37,202 nucleotides of DNA, from the NCBI GenBank assembly GCA_003551455.1, contig PUMR01000019.1:1-37202 (forward strand), in the 5' to 3' direction. Both the position numbers and the translations under genes were made by a program. The stretch comes from Mollicutes bacterium (GTDB lineage Bacteria > Bacillota_I > Bacilli_A > Izemoplasmatales > Izemoplasmataceae). Positions 1 to 7,543 of this stretch are shown piece by piece (within the stretch, counting starts at the first letter, position 1; each line of letters begins with the position of its first letter). Below the pieces are notes generated by a model. That model was not told the DNA's origin. It did no database searches and saw only the letters and a list, made by a program, of their open reading frames with translations.

Positions 1-38
1 AACGTCTTCTTCTTGCCTTCGATATCCAATGTGAACAT
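1..38 (-). CDS. Unidentified protein, 5' end only
   Basis: Only the first 12 codons lie in the window; the encoded start reads MFTLDIEGKKKT and the gene runs off the left edge. The ATG is preceded at a good distance by AAAGGAGA and by a promoter at 75-102. These three agreeing signals make it a real gene start. The fragment is too short to assign a family. Confidence 0.6.
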   Translation of the reverse strand, partial: MFTLDIEGKKKT

Positions 39-74
39 GGGGGTCTCCTTTCTGTTGCCGTCTTCGGTAGTACC

Positions 75-102
75 ATTATACCAGCTGGCAAGCTTTTTTC
101 AA
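75..102 (-). promoter_or_regulatory. Sigma-A-like promoter for the left-edge gene
   Basis: Read on the minus strand: TTGAAA (97-102), 16-base spacer, TATAAT (75-80), with TGG just before the -10, which is an extended -10. It lies about 40 bases upstream of the ATG at 38 and is divergent from the Rieske gene promoter. Confidence 0.65.
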
Positions 103-132
103 GAAAGTAAGATACCCCGGATGCACAAAGGA

Positions 133-141
133 TGGTATAAT
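133..141 (+). promoter_or_regulatory. Extended -10 promoter for the Rieske gene
   Basis: TGGTATAAT with no convincing -35. Transcription should begin near 148, which lies downstream of the in-frame ATG at 140. That ATG therefore cannot be the start, which moves to 173 or 179. Confidence 0.6.
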
Positions 142-178
142 GGTCTTGAAGGATGAAAGAAACCAGGGAGGGATGACC

Positions 179-505
179 GTGGCCTTGTTAGAGATATGCG
201 ACCTCGCCACGTTAAAACGACGCAAGAAGCTGAAAAAGACGATCCGGGAGACACCCGTGCTCCTCATCCATCACGAGGAGAAGGTCTATGCGCTTTCCGA
301 CCGCTGCCCCCATCGTAAGGCGTCCCTGTACAAAGGCGGTTTCAAGGACGGTATAGTCACCTGTGCCGCACACGGAGCACAGATCGACATCAAGACCGGC
401 GAGATTGTCAAAAATCCGAAAATCGCCTTCTTTTCCGTCAAAGCCGGGACCGCCAAGACCTACGCCGTGAAACTCCAAGACGGCAAGGTTTTCATCGACT
501 TGTGA
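179..505 (+). CDS. Rieske [2Fe-2S] ferredoxin-like protein
   Basis: Small soluble protein of 108 aa made of a single Rieske domain. The cluster ligands are visible as CPH (C43, H45) and CAAH (C62, H65), separated by 16 residues, the family spacing C-x-H-x15-17-C-x2-H. Stand-alone Rieske ferredoxins carry electrons to oxygenases or reductases, or resemble NirD. No partner enzyme is adjacent, so the electron acceptor is unknown. I chose GTG at 179 because GGGAGG (166-171) sits 7 bases upstream. ATG at 173 is in frame but almost touches that ribosome site. ATG at 140 lies inside the promoter. The family call is firm; the role is open. Confidence 0.87.
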   Translation: MALLEICDLATLKRRKKLKKTIRETPVLLIHHEEKVYALSDRCPHRKASLYKGGFKDGIVTCAAHGAQIDIKTGEIVKNPKIAFFSVKAGTAKTYAVKLQDGKVFIDL

Positions 506-516
506 GATTTTGGGGC

Positions 517-545
517 TTTTCAAGCCGCTTCATTCATGGTAGAAT
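517..545 (+). promoter_or_regulatory. Probable promoter of tRNA-Thr
   Basis: TTTTCA (517-522), 17-base spacer, TAGAAT (540-545), about 21 bases upstream of the mature tRNA 5' end. Both hexamers are imperfect, but spacing and position fit. Confidence 0.5.
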
Positions 546-566
546 ATCCTACGGAAGATTGGTCGT

Positions 567-643
567 GCCGCTTTAGCTCCAATCGGTAGAGCAATTCCAT
601 GGTAAGGAAGAGGTTGCTGGTTCGAGTCCAGCAAGCGGCACCA
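567..643 (+). tRNA. tRNA-Thr(GGU)
   Basis: Folds as a full cloverleaf. The 7-bp acceptor GCCGCTT/AAGCGGC is perfect, the D stem is GCTC/GAGC, and the anticodon loop ATGGTAA gives anticodon GGT. The T arm is GCTGG-TTCGAGT-CCAGC, and discriminator A is followed by an encoded CCA. The outermost anticodon-stem pair (A-G) is mismatched, a small oddity. It is an isolated tRNA gene with its own promoter and terminator. Confidence 0.95.
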
Positions 644-694
644 TTCTTTTCTTCTGTATCGAGACTCATCCATCACGAACCCGGCCCCAAGCGC

Positions 695-720
695 GCGGCA
701 TAACGCCGCCTTTTTGTTTT
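695..720 (+). terminator. Terminator after tRNA-Thr
   Basis: Stem GCGGC (695-699), loop ATAAC, GCCGC (705-709), then a T-rich run TTTTTGTTTT (711-720). It is short but GC-rich. It stands back to back with the minus-strand terminator of the anti-sigma gene. Confidence 0.65.
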
Positions 721-725
721 CCGAA

Positions 726-757
726 GAAAAAAGCCCTCGCGGGCGTTTCACGAGGGC
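726..757 (-). terminator. Terminator of the sigma/anti-sigma operon
   Basis: On the minus strand, GCCCTCG (757-751) pairs with CGAGGGC (739-733) and is followed by six T (732-727). The upstream arm and loop include the last codons and the TGA of the anti-sigma gene, so the terminator is partly coding. Confidence 0.8.
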
Positions 758-1536
758 CCTCCACCGGGTCTGTCCGTAGGCGGTCCCGGCGCATGATGGG
801 GGATGTCCTTGTCTTCCATGATCCTTCGGAGTTCGCCGACGGAGAGGTCCTTGAGGTCTTCGAACGCGAGATCGTCGGCTTCTTCGCTGATGTACTCGAT
901 GAGGCGGAGCCGCATCACGCTCATGCCGTGGGCGCGGGCGCGGTCGATCTCCTCTTCGCTCTCGTCGCCGCCGTGACCGCGCATCATGGCGAAATCCGGG
1001 ATGCGCGCCTTCGCGACTTCCGGGAGTCTCTCCTCGAGCCGGTGCAGGATGCGCGCGCTTTGTTCTTCGGACGGGCCCCGGACATCATAGACGATATAGG
1101 GGGCTTCGTCGGAGAGATGGCCTTGTTCTATCGCCTCTTCGACAATCGCGTCAAGCGTGTCGTCGAAGGAGGCTCCGCGGAGATTCCCGAGGAAACCGAG
1201 GAAGATTTCCCCGTCGGGGTTCGTGGCCGCGAGTTCCAGGATGTCGTCCTCTTCATCCAAGTCGAGACGGATGCCGGGGTTGATATCGAGATAGACGCTC
1301 GTCGTCGCATCTTCGGGGAAGGGCAGAAGCAGCGCGAGCAGAAGGACGACCATGACGGCGACACCGGCATAGACATAACGCAGGGCGAAAGTTTTCTCGC
1401 TCCTTGAAGGATTTTTGTTCAAAGCGCTCGTGATGTGGCTCTGATAGACGTCGGAAGACTTGATTTCCTCTTTGACGTCGGGTACATCACGACGGGCCGC
1501 CTGTTGGATCCTTCGCTTCCATTCCCTATTCCTCAT
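748..1536 (-). CDS. RsgI-like membrane anti-sigma factor
   Basis: 262 aa. A basic, presumably cytosolic N-terminus (1-50) is followed by one membrane segment (about 52-73, ending ALLLPFPED). An extracytoplasmic part opens with SVYLDINPGIRLDLDEEDD, the hallmark of the RsgI N-terminal-like domain of Bacillota anti-sigma proteins. The C-terminal third is charged and ends in a Pro/Gly-rich tail. The start overlaps the sigma gene by 11 bases and has its own GGAGGTG 7 bases upstream, so the two are cotranslated. By position it should hold the ECF factor inactive at the membrane until a signal is sensed outside. Known RsgI partners are SigI-type factors, whereas this partner looks like an ordinary ECF. 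The inducing signal is unknown. Confidence 0.78.
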   Translation of the reverse strand: MRNREWKRRIQQAARRDVPDVKEEIKSSDVYQSHITSALNKNPSRSEKTFALRYVYAGVAVMVVLLLALLLPFPEDATTSVYLDINPGIRLDLDEEDDILELAATNPDGEIFLGFLGNLRGASFDDTLDAIVEEAIEQGHLSDEAPYIVYDVRGPSEEQSARILHRLEERLPEVAKARIPDFAMMRGHGGDESEEEIDRARAHGMSVMRLRLIEYISEEADDLAFEDLKDLSVGELRRIMEDKDIPHHAPGPPTDRPGGGPS

Positions 1537-2059
1537 CGGGTTCACCTCCCATACGCCGCAGTTTCCTGAGGGCGTCGCGATATTTCCAAAGCACCGTTCC
1601 CAGGGGTCTTTCGAGCGCTTCGGCGATCGTCTTGTGTTTTTCACCGAGTACCGCATGGCGGATGACGATCTCTTTTTCTTCTTCGTCGAGGATTCGCAAG
1701 AGTTCTGCCAGCTCGGAACGTTTCTCGGCATCATCCCCGCTTGTGAGAAGGGAAAGGGGACCTTCGCCCTCGTCGCTCGGCAGCTCTTTCTTCCGCCGGT
1801 TGTAGGCGTTCAGCGCCATGCGTTTGGCGATTGTCTTGATCCAGGCGCGGAACTCGCCGCGCGGGCGGTATCCGGGCAAGGCCTCGATCATCTTCATGTA
1901 GGTCTCCTGCATGATGTCTTCGCTCAAGGACGGATCCTTCAGCACCAGGAGTATCGTGTAGTAGACATCCGTGCTCGTGGCTTCATACAAAGCGTCAAAG
2001 GCGCTTTCATCGCCCTTTTCGAAGGCCCGGACGAGCTTGTCGAGTCGCTTGTCGGTCAT
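1526..2059 (-). CDS. ECF-type RNA polymerase sigma factor
   Basis: 177 aa, with sigma region 2 at about 20-90 (SLSEDIMQETYMKMIEALPGY is the -10 recognition and core-binding part) and region 4 at about 118-170. Region 4 has the helix-turn-helix HKTIAEALERPLGTVLWKYRD. Length and two-domain layout are typical of group 4 (ECF) sigma factors. ATG at 2059 is chosen because it begins the conserved start of region 2; upstream in-frame residues have no homology look. The ribosome site (GGGGTG) is weak. It lies in an operon with the overlapping anti-sigma gene. It probably drives its own operon, but I could not find a confident promoter in the 104-base divergent gap. Confidence 0.9.
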   Translation of the reverse strand: MTDKRLDKLVRAFEKGDESAFDALYEATSTDVYYTILLVLKDPSLSEDIMQETYMKMIEALPGYRPRGEFRAWIKTIAKRMALNAYNRRKKELPSDEGEGPLSLLTSGDDAEKRSELAELLRILDEEEKEIVIRHAVLGEKHKTIAEALERPLGTVLWKYRDALRKLRRMGGEPDEE

Positions 2060-2163
2060 GGTTTCACCCCGGGAAGGCCGCTTACACCCATACAACAAGT
2101 GAAACGGTCGATTTATTGGCTGTTGTCTCATTTTCGCACGAAACGACAGAGAAAGAAAGGAAG

Positions 2164-3297
2164 ATGGACGTGGAATGTGTCGCGACGACGGCATTCGGCA
2201 TCGAAGCCGTCTGCCGGAGGGAACTCGAAGCGTTGGATGTCTCCATCAAAGAGACGAAGAACGGCAGAGTGTATTTCGACACCGATTTGCCGGGCATGAT
2301 GCGGACCAACCTCCATCTGCGCACGGCGGAGAGGGTCCATATCGTCCTCGGCCGCGGCGGGGTGCGTTCTTTCGACGAATTGTTCGCCTTTTTGGAAAAA
2401 CTCCCCCTCGAACGTTTCTTCCGTCCCGAGGGAAAGTTCATCGTGAACGCGAAAAGCGCGAAATCCACCCTTTTCAGTTTACGCGATATCCAATCGGTTG
2501 GCAAGAAGGCGATACTCGAAAACCTCCGCGCGAAGTCCGGCGCGAATATCTTTCCCGAGACGGCAGAGCCCTATCGGATTCTCATCACGATCGAAAAGGA
2601 CGAAGCCGAGGTCTGGCTCGATACCAGCGGGGAACCCCTGCACAAGCGGGGCTATCGCGAAGCCACCGGCGAGGCGCCCATCAAGGAGACCCTCGCGGCG
2701 GCGATCGTGCTCTTGAGCTTCTATGACCACACCCGCACCCTCTACGACCTTTTCACCGGCTCGGGCACCTTCCCCATCGAAGCGGCCCGGATCGCGCGGA
2801 ACATCCCTCCCGGGCTCGACCGCACCTTCGATTTCGAGGCTTTCCCCTTCTTCGACGCGGCCCTTTTCAAACAAGAGAAGCGGCGGGCTTACGCCGGCAT
2901 CCGCCACGGCGACATCGCGCCGATCAGGGCGAGCGATGTCGATGCCGCCATGGTGAAGCGTGCCGAAGCGAACGCGGAAAGAGCGGGCGTCGCCGACGAC
3001 ATCGTTTTCCAGACGGCCGATTTCCGCGATATCGCTCTCGCGGCGGAGCACCCGGTCGTCATCACGAATCCGCCCTATGGCGAACGACTCATGCGGGAAG
3101 AGGACTTCCGCAGGCTCTATGTCGATCTCGGCAGGATCGTCCGTCGAGAAAGCGACGCCTCGTTCTATATCCTCACCCCCGTAACAAACGCCGAAGGCTT
3201 CTTCCAAAAAAAGGCCTCGCGCACCCGGGTCCTCTTTAACGGTCCCATCAAGACCCGCCTCTATCAATACTTCGGACCGCCGCCGAAGAAGGCCTGA
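2164..3297 (+). CDS. THUMP-domain RNA (guanine-N2) methyltransferase, RlmL/YpsC type
   Basis: 377 aa. The N-terminal part (about 1-155) is a ferredoxin-like/THUMP RNA-binding module. The C-terminal part is a class I SAM methyltransferase with the SAM-binding loop DLFTGSG (195-201) and the amino-methylating motif NPPY (302-305). This combination and length match the Bacillota YpsC family related to E. coli RlmL, which places m2G on 23S rRNA. The exact target base cannot be read from sequence. ATG at 2164 follows AAAGGAAG directly; the 16 upstream in-frame codons lack a ribosome site. A strong terminator follows at once, so it is probably monocistronic. Confidence 0.88.
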   Translation: MDVECVATTAFGIEAVCRRELEALDVSIKETKNGRVYFDTDLPGMMRTNLHLRTAERVHIVLGRGGVRSFDELFAFLEKLPLERFFRPEGKFIVNAKSAKSTLFSLRDIQSVGKKAILENLRAKSGANIFPETAEPYRILITIEKDEAEVWLDTSGEPLHKRGYREATGEAPIKETLAAAIVLLSFYDHTRTLYDLFTGSGTFPIEAARIARNIPPGLDRTFDFEAFPFFDAALFKQEKRRAYAGIRHGDIAPIRASDVDAAMVKRAEANAERAGVADDIVFQTADFRDIALAAEHPVVITNPPYGERLMREEDFRRLYVDLGRIVRRESDASFYILTPVTNAEGFFQKKASRTRVLFNGPIKTRLYQYFGPPPKKA

Positions 3298-3301
3298 ACC
3301 G

Positions 3302-3330
3302 AAAAGCCCTTTTGGGGCTTTTTTCTTTTC
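3302..3330 (+). terminator. Terminator after the rRNA methyltransferase gene
   Basis: AAAAGCCC (3302-3309), short loop, GGGCTTTT (3315-3322), then a T-rich tail. The A-rich left arm makes it potentially bidirectional. Confidence 0.85.
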
Positions 3331-3392
3331 GGGGACGATTTTCAAGAAGAAAAGCGGCGTCCTTTTACATATCATGCGGGCGAGGTGATGAT

Positions 3393-5204
3393 ATGAAAAG
3401 GATCATGTTGCTGGTTGTTGCCCTCTTTTTGCTTTCGGCCGGAAGAGGGCTCTACAGCGAAGATTCTGTACCGGGCGGGAAGAATCTGCTCAATCCCGCC
3501 ATTATCGAAACGGACTATGCGACCGACAGCTTCCGCACGACGAGTCCCCTCGCGGTGGAAGAGGGGACGCCGTACACCTTCTCGATGTTGGTTCTCGACC
3601 AGAGCCGCATCCGGATCGCGGGCAAAGACGACACGATGTATGTGGACGAGACCTTCGTCGATACGGACGTGTGTGTGGAAAACGGCGAACGGATCGAATG
3701 CACGTTCACACCCACAAACGCGGCCATCCAGATCGAAGTGAGCGAGGATCATGCTGCGCAATACTTTAGCTATGAAGGCGCCTGTGGGCTCAAACTGCAA
3801 CTGGAAGAGGGAGAGGCGGCGACGTCCTATGAGCCCTATGAAGCGGTCTATCCCAGCGACCCGGAGTTCTCGGGGAGCGGGCTCTTCGTCACGGGCTATG
3901 AAGAGGCGGTGCCGATCGATGACATCGTCGGCGAACACGTCACGGCCTATGACGAAATCGACGGCGACTTGAGCGACGAGATCGTCATCGCCGAGGATGC
4001 CTACACCGGCAACGAGGACACGGTCGGAGAATACCTCGTCCGCCTCGAAGTGTCGGACAGTTCGGGAAATACGGCCTACTTCGAGCTCACCATCATGGTC
4101 AAAGACGAGATCCCGCCCGAAATCGAGGGGCCGGAGGAAATCGTTGTCGATGTGGACGAAGCGCCCACTTTGGCGATGGTCATCGAAGACAACTTCCATT
4201 TTCACGACGACCACGACGGAACCATCACGGACTATGAGGTCATCGCCGACGACTACAGCGACAACAAGCACGTCCTCGGCGGTCACGAGGTCGAAATCGC
4301 GGTGCGTGACGCGAGCGAAAACGAAACGAGGAAAGTCTTCACCATTGATGTCGTCGACGTCACTCCGCCCGTCATTGAAGGGCCCGACGATATTGAAATC
4401 CTCCTTTCGGAACCCGTCGGCTTGGCAGAAATCGTTGCCCTCTACACCCCGGTGGACAACCATACCCCGACAGCGGACATGGAGATCATTGTCGATGAGG
4501 CCATCGCCGACCTCTTGAGTGTCGCCGGCGAACACACCATGCATTTGCATACCCAGGATGCTTCCGGCAACGAGACCGAAAAGGAGGTCACCGTCATCGT
4601 CACCGATGATGTGCCGCCCGTCATCGGCGGTAGGACGCACAAGCGGATCAGCTACACCGAGAGCCTGGATGTCGACGCCTTGCGGGAAGAACTCGCCGTG
4701 GAGGACAACCACGACACCTTGACCACCGCCGACATCTTCATCAAGGAAAACACCGTGGTCGAGGGAGAAGTGGGCGTCTATGAGATTGTGTTCGCGGTGG
4801 AGGATTCCGCCTTGAACAAGACCACCCACAAAATCGTCATCGAAATCATCGACGATGTGGCCCCCGAGTTCGTCGTGAGCGACGAGATCGTCGTGACGAA
4901 GGGTACGAGCCTTTCCGAAGAGGAGATTCTCGCTCATATAGAGAACCGGGCCGGCGCCGCCTTCGACCCCGTGGAGATGAAGGTGCTCGAAGAGGACTAC
5001 CATGACAACGAGAATACGCCCGGAGACTACAGCTACATCGTGGAGTTGCGCGACGAAAGCGGCGAGAGCGAGACACACGAGCTCACCATACGTGTGAGCG
5101 AGCCGCCCGAAGACAAGGAGCCGAGCATCCTCTTGCCGATTGCTGTCGGCGGCCTCGCCCTCGGCATACTCACGGGCTTCATCGTGAAGAAGAGATCCTC
5201 TTGA
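3393..5204 (+). CDS. Secreted, membrane-anchored surface protein with five Ig-like repeats
   Basis: 603 aa. A signal peptide (MKRIMLLVVALFLLSAGRG) is followed by a beta-rich N-terminal domain (about 25-150). That domain ends in LEEGEAATSYEPYEA, a signature seen in carbohydrate-binding modules of phage tail and surface proteins. Then come five repeats of about 80 aa, each with a D-x-T/S-G-N/E-x-T-type strand and an IPPEIEGP/TPPVIEGP-like junction, of the HYR/DUF5011 Ig-like kind. The C-terminus has one membrane helix (LLPIAVGGLALGILTGFIV) and a KKRSS stop-transfer tail. There is no LPXTG motif, so it is probably membrane-anchored rather than sortase-linked. It is very acidic. ATG at 3393 is set by GAGGTGATGAT and the signal peptide. 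Adhesion or glycan binding is an inference. Confidence 0.8.
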   Translation: MKRIMLLVVALFLLSAGRGLYSEDSVPGGKNLLNPAIIETDYATDSFRTTSPLAVEEGTPYTFSMLVLDQSRIRIAGKDDTMYVDETFVDTDVCVENGERIECTFTPTNAAIQIEVSEDHAAQYFSYEGACGLKLQLEEGEAATSYEPYEAVYPSDPEFSGSGLFVTGYEEAVPIDDIVGEHVTAYDEIDGDLSDEIVIAEDAYTGNEDTVGEYLVRLEVSDSSGNTAYFELTIMVKDEIPPEIEGPEEIVVDVDEAPTLAMVIEDNFHFHDDHDGTITDYEVIADDYSDNKHVLGGHEVEIAVRDASENETRKVFTIDVVDVTPPVIEGPDDIEILLSEPVGLAEIVALYTPVDNHTPTADMEIIVDEAIADLLSVAGEHTMHLHTQDASGNETEKEVTVIVTDDVPPVIGGRTHKRISYTESLDVDALREELAVEDNHDTLTTADIFIKENTVVEGEVGVYEIVFAVEDSALNKTTHKIVIEIIDDVAPEFVVSDEIVVTKGTSLSEEEILAHIENRAGAAFDPVEMKVLEEDYHDNENTPGDYSYIVELRDESGESETHELTIRVSEPPEDKEPSILLPIAVGGLALGILTGFIVKKRSS

Positions 5205-5208
5205 CCCC

Positions 5209-5240
5209 AAGGCTGTGATGCATGCATCACAGCCTTTTTT
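5209..5240 (+). terminator. Terminator after the surface protein gene
   Basis: Perfect 12-bp stem AAGGCTGTGATG (5209-5220) with CATCACAGCCTT (5225-5236), CATG loop, and a T run to 5240. Confidence 0.95.
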
Positions 5241-5252
5241 CTTTGGTTTCTA

Positions 5253-5280
5253 TTGACATTCGCATATTCTTCAGTATAAT
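5253..5280 (+). promoter_or_regulatory. Promoter of the marR-ABC operon
   Basis: Consensus TTGACA (5253-5258), 16-base spacer, TATAAT (5275-5280). It is the best-matching promoter in the window. Confidence 0.9.
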
Positions 5281-5281
5281 G

Positions 5282-5298
5282 GTTAGGTAAACGCTAAC
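5282..5298 (+). promoter_or_regulatory. Probable MarR operator
   Basis: Inverted repeat GTTAG (5282-5286), 7-base spacer, CTAAC (5294-5298), directly downstream of the -10 and over the expected transcription start. This is a classical position for autorepression by the MarR protein encoded next. Binding is inferred. Confidence 0.55.
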
Positions 5299-5324
5299 TA
5301 ACTAAATGCTCACAGGAGGGTCCC

Positions 5325-5750
5325 ATGGACAAGGAACGCGTCCGCAAATCCTTCAATGAATTCTTGAAGATGTATTTCCAAAGCTGCCGTGAGGTGTACG
5401 AGGAACTCGACCTCGAAGGCATCAGCGACCGGCAGTTCAAATATCTCCGAAAGATCGACGAACAAGGCTCCGTCACCATGACGGAACTCGCCGAACACTT
5501 TCATCTGTCCAAACCGACCGTGACCGAAGTCGTCCGCCGTTTCGAGGAAGGCGGACTTATCGAGAAGAAGCGGTGTGCGAACGACGCCCGCGTCTTCAAC
5601 ATCACCTTGACGAAACGGGGCAAACTCCTCGCCAAGACGAACATCCTGGAAAGCGACCGGGCGCTCGAGAAGATATTCGCTTCCCTGGACAAAAAGGAAC
5701 TCGAGACCCTCATCCGTCTATTCGACAAAATCGGGAAGGTGACAACATGA
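5325..5750 (+). CDS. MarR-family transcriptional regulator
   Basis: 141 aa with the MarR winged-helix layout. The recognition helix region is MTELAEHFHLSKPTVTEVVRRFEEGG (about residues 52-77). It is followed by the wing (LIEKKRCANDARVFNITLTKRG), whose D-x-R turn is a family hallmark, and a C-terminal dimerisation helix. AGGAGGG precedes the ATG. The stop overlaps the next ATG (ATGA at 5747-5750), tying it translationally to exporter 1. By position it is the likely repressor of its own operon, relieved by a small hydrophobic ligand as usual for the family; the ligand is unknown. Confidence 0.92.
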   Translation: MDKERVRKSFNEFLKMYFQSCREVYEELDLEGISDRQFKYLRKIDEQGSVTMTELAEHFHLSKPTVTEVVRRFEEGGLIEKKRCANDARVFNITLTKRGKLLAKTNILESDRALEKIFASLDKKELETLIRLFDKIGKVTT

Positions 5751-7543
5751 TATTCTCCAAATCCATCAACCGCTACTATCTGAAATTCTTCCATCTCTTT
5801 CTCATCGGCATCATCGCCCTTTTGGTCGTCGATCTCGCCCAGCTTGAAGTCCCGGTGCTGATCGGGAATCTCGTCGACCAGCTGGAGGACTATCGCGCCG
5901 GAAGAATCGACGAAATCGACGCCCGAGATGCCGTCCAGAGCATCGTGCTGACCCTCGTCATCATCAGCGTCTTGATCGTGGTCGGCCGCTTTGCATGGCG
6001 CATCGGCATCATGGGCGGATCGCGCCGGCTGACCTATGAACTCCGCGACGACATGTTCCAGCATGCCCTCCTGCTTTCGAACCGGTTCTATTCGGAAAAG
6101 AAAGTCGGAGGCCTCATGGCCATCTTCATCAACGACGTCGAAGCGGTGAGAAGAGCGATCGGACCCGGTATGATCATGTTCGTGGACGCGATCTTCCTGG
6201 GTGTCCTCGTGCTCATCCGGATGCTCATGCTCGATGTCCGGATGACGGTGATCCTCGTCATCCCCTCGATGTCGATTGCGATTATCGGCCTCATCGTCGG
6301 CAACAAGATGCGGAAACGTTTCCGCGAGGCCCAGCAAGCTTTCGAGGACTTGAGCGACGTCGTGCAGGAGAGTTTCTCCGGTATCAGCGTCATCAAGGCT
6401 TTCGTCAAAGAGGAACTCGAAATCCGCCACTTCCTCAAACGCAACAAGAACGCCAAAGAGAAAAACATCCGCTTCGTGCGCATGATGATGTTCATGCGGG
6501 CTTCGATTCGCGCCATCGTGAGTCTCTCCTTTGTGCTCATCATCGCTTTCGGCGCCGCCCTCATCTCGGATACGGCGGGTACGGACGAGCCCTTCACCAT
6601 CGGCAATCTCGTCGCTTTCGTCTCCTATTTCGGCATGCTCGTCTGGCCGATGGTGGCCATCGCGATGATCATCAATGTTCGCAGCCGCGGTAAGGCCTCC
6701 TTGGACCGGATCGAGGAATTCCTCGATGAACCCGTCGATGTCAAGGACGACGACGATGTCGAAGACATCGAAGGTCTGGAAGGCGGCGTCGAGTTCGACC
6801 GTCTCCACTTCAAGTATCCCGACGAGGATGATGAACTCTATGCCTTGAAGGACATCTCCTTCAAGGTGGAGCCCGGCGAGATGGTCGGCATCCTCGGCCG
6901 TACGGGAAGCGGCAAGACTTCCATCGTCGATCTGCTCCTCCGGCTCTACAATCTCGAAGAAGGGCAACTCAGATTAGACGGCAAGGATATCATGAAACTG
7001 CCCATCAAGAAAGTCAGGGAAGACATCGGCTATGTACCCCAGGACGGTTTCCTCTTCAGCGACACCATCAAGAACAACATCGCCCTGGGTATCGATCCCG
7101 AAGAGGCCCATATGGACAAAATCAAGAAAGTCGCCGAGCTCTCGGACGTCCACGACAACATCGCCGAGTTCAAACACGGCTATGAGACCATCATCGGGGA
7201 ACGCGGCGTGACGCTCTCGGGCGGACAGAAACAACGGGTCTCGATCGCCCGGGCGCTCGCGAAGAATCCCCCCATATTGATTCTCGACGATTCGGTGAGT
7301 GCGGTCGACACGAGCACCGAGGAGAAAATCCTGAAAAATCTGCGGACGATCCGCAAGGGCAAGACGACCATCATCATCGCCCATCGTGTCTCCACGGTGA
7401 AAGGCGCCGACAAGATCGTCGTCCTCGACGAGGGTGAAGTCCTCGATGTCGGCACCCATGAAGAACTCTACGAGCGTTGCGACTTCTACCGTGATCTCGT
7501 CGAGAAACAGCAACTCGAAGACGAAATGGAGGAGGCGGCCTAG
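5747..7543 (+). CDS. ABC exporter 1, first subunit (degenerate catalytic site)
   Basis: 598 aa half-transporter: a six-helix ABC exporter membrane domain (about 1-310), then a nucleotide-binding domain. Walker A is GRTGSGKT (384-391), the signature is canonical LSGGQ (490-494), and the H-loop His is at 546. Walker B ends LILDD, so Asp515 stands where the catalytic Glu belongs. In heterodimeric exporters such as TM287/288 and BmrCD, this Asp-bearing subunit supplies the non-hydrolytic Walker site and lends its good signature to the partner. It is translationally coupled to marR, and its stop abuts the partner's ATG. The substrate is probably a lipophilic drug or lipid, by family. Confidence 0.92.
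   Translation: MIFSKSINRYYLKFFHLFLIGIIALLVVDLAQLEVPVLIGNLVDQLEDYRAGRIDEIDARDAVQSIVLTLVIISVLIVVGRFAWRIGIMGGSRRLTYELRDDMFQHALLLSNRFYSEKKVGGLMAIFINDVEAVRRAIGPGMIMFVDAIFLGVLVLIRMLMLDVRMTVILVIPSMSIAIIGLIVGNKMRKRFREAQQAFEDLSDVVQESFSGISVIKAFVKEELEIRHFLKRNKNAKEKNIRFVRMMMFMRASIRAIVSLSFVLIIAFGAALISDTAGTDEPFTIGNLVAFVSYFGMLVWPMVAIAMIINVRSRGKASLDRIEEFLDEPVDVKDDDDVEDIEGLEGGVEFDRLHFKYPDEDDELYALKDISFKVEPGEMVGILGRTGSGKTSIVDLLLRLYNLEEGQLRLDGKDIMKLPIKKVREDIGYVPQDGFLFSDTIKNNIALGIDPEEAHMDKIKKVAELSDVHDNIAEFKHGYETIIGERGVTLSGGQKQRVSIARALAKNPPILILDDSVSAVDTSTEEKILKNLRTIRKGKTTIIIAHRVSTVKGADKIVVLDEGEVLDVGTHEELYERCDFYRDLVEKQQLEDEMEEAA

Noticed and set aside
140..172. Longer N-terminus for the Rieske protein from ATG at 140
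   Set aside because: ATG 140 lies within the -10 element, upstream of the expected transcription start, and has no ribosome site.
2060..2163. ECF-type autoregulatory promoter in the sigma/methyltransferase divergent gap
   Set aside because: TGAAAC occurs on the plus strand and several partial boxes on the minus strand, but none has a proper -10 partner at the right distance. I could not support one.
3372..5210. 612-codon minus-strand open frame opposite the Ig-repeat protein
   Set aside because: Shadow of the repetitive acidic gene. It has no ribosome site and no recognisable domain, while the plus strand has a signal peptide, repeats and anchor.
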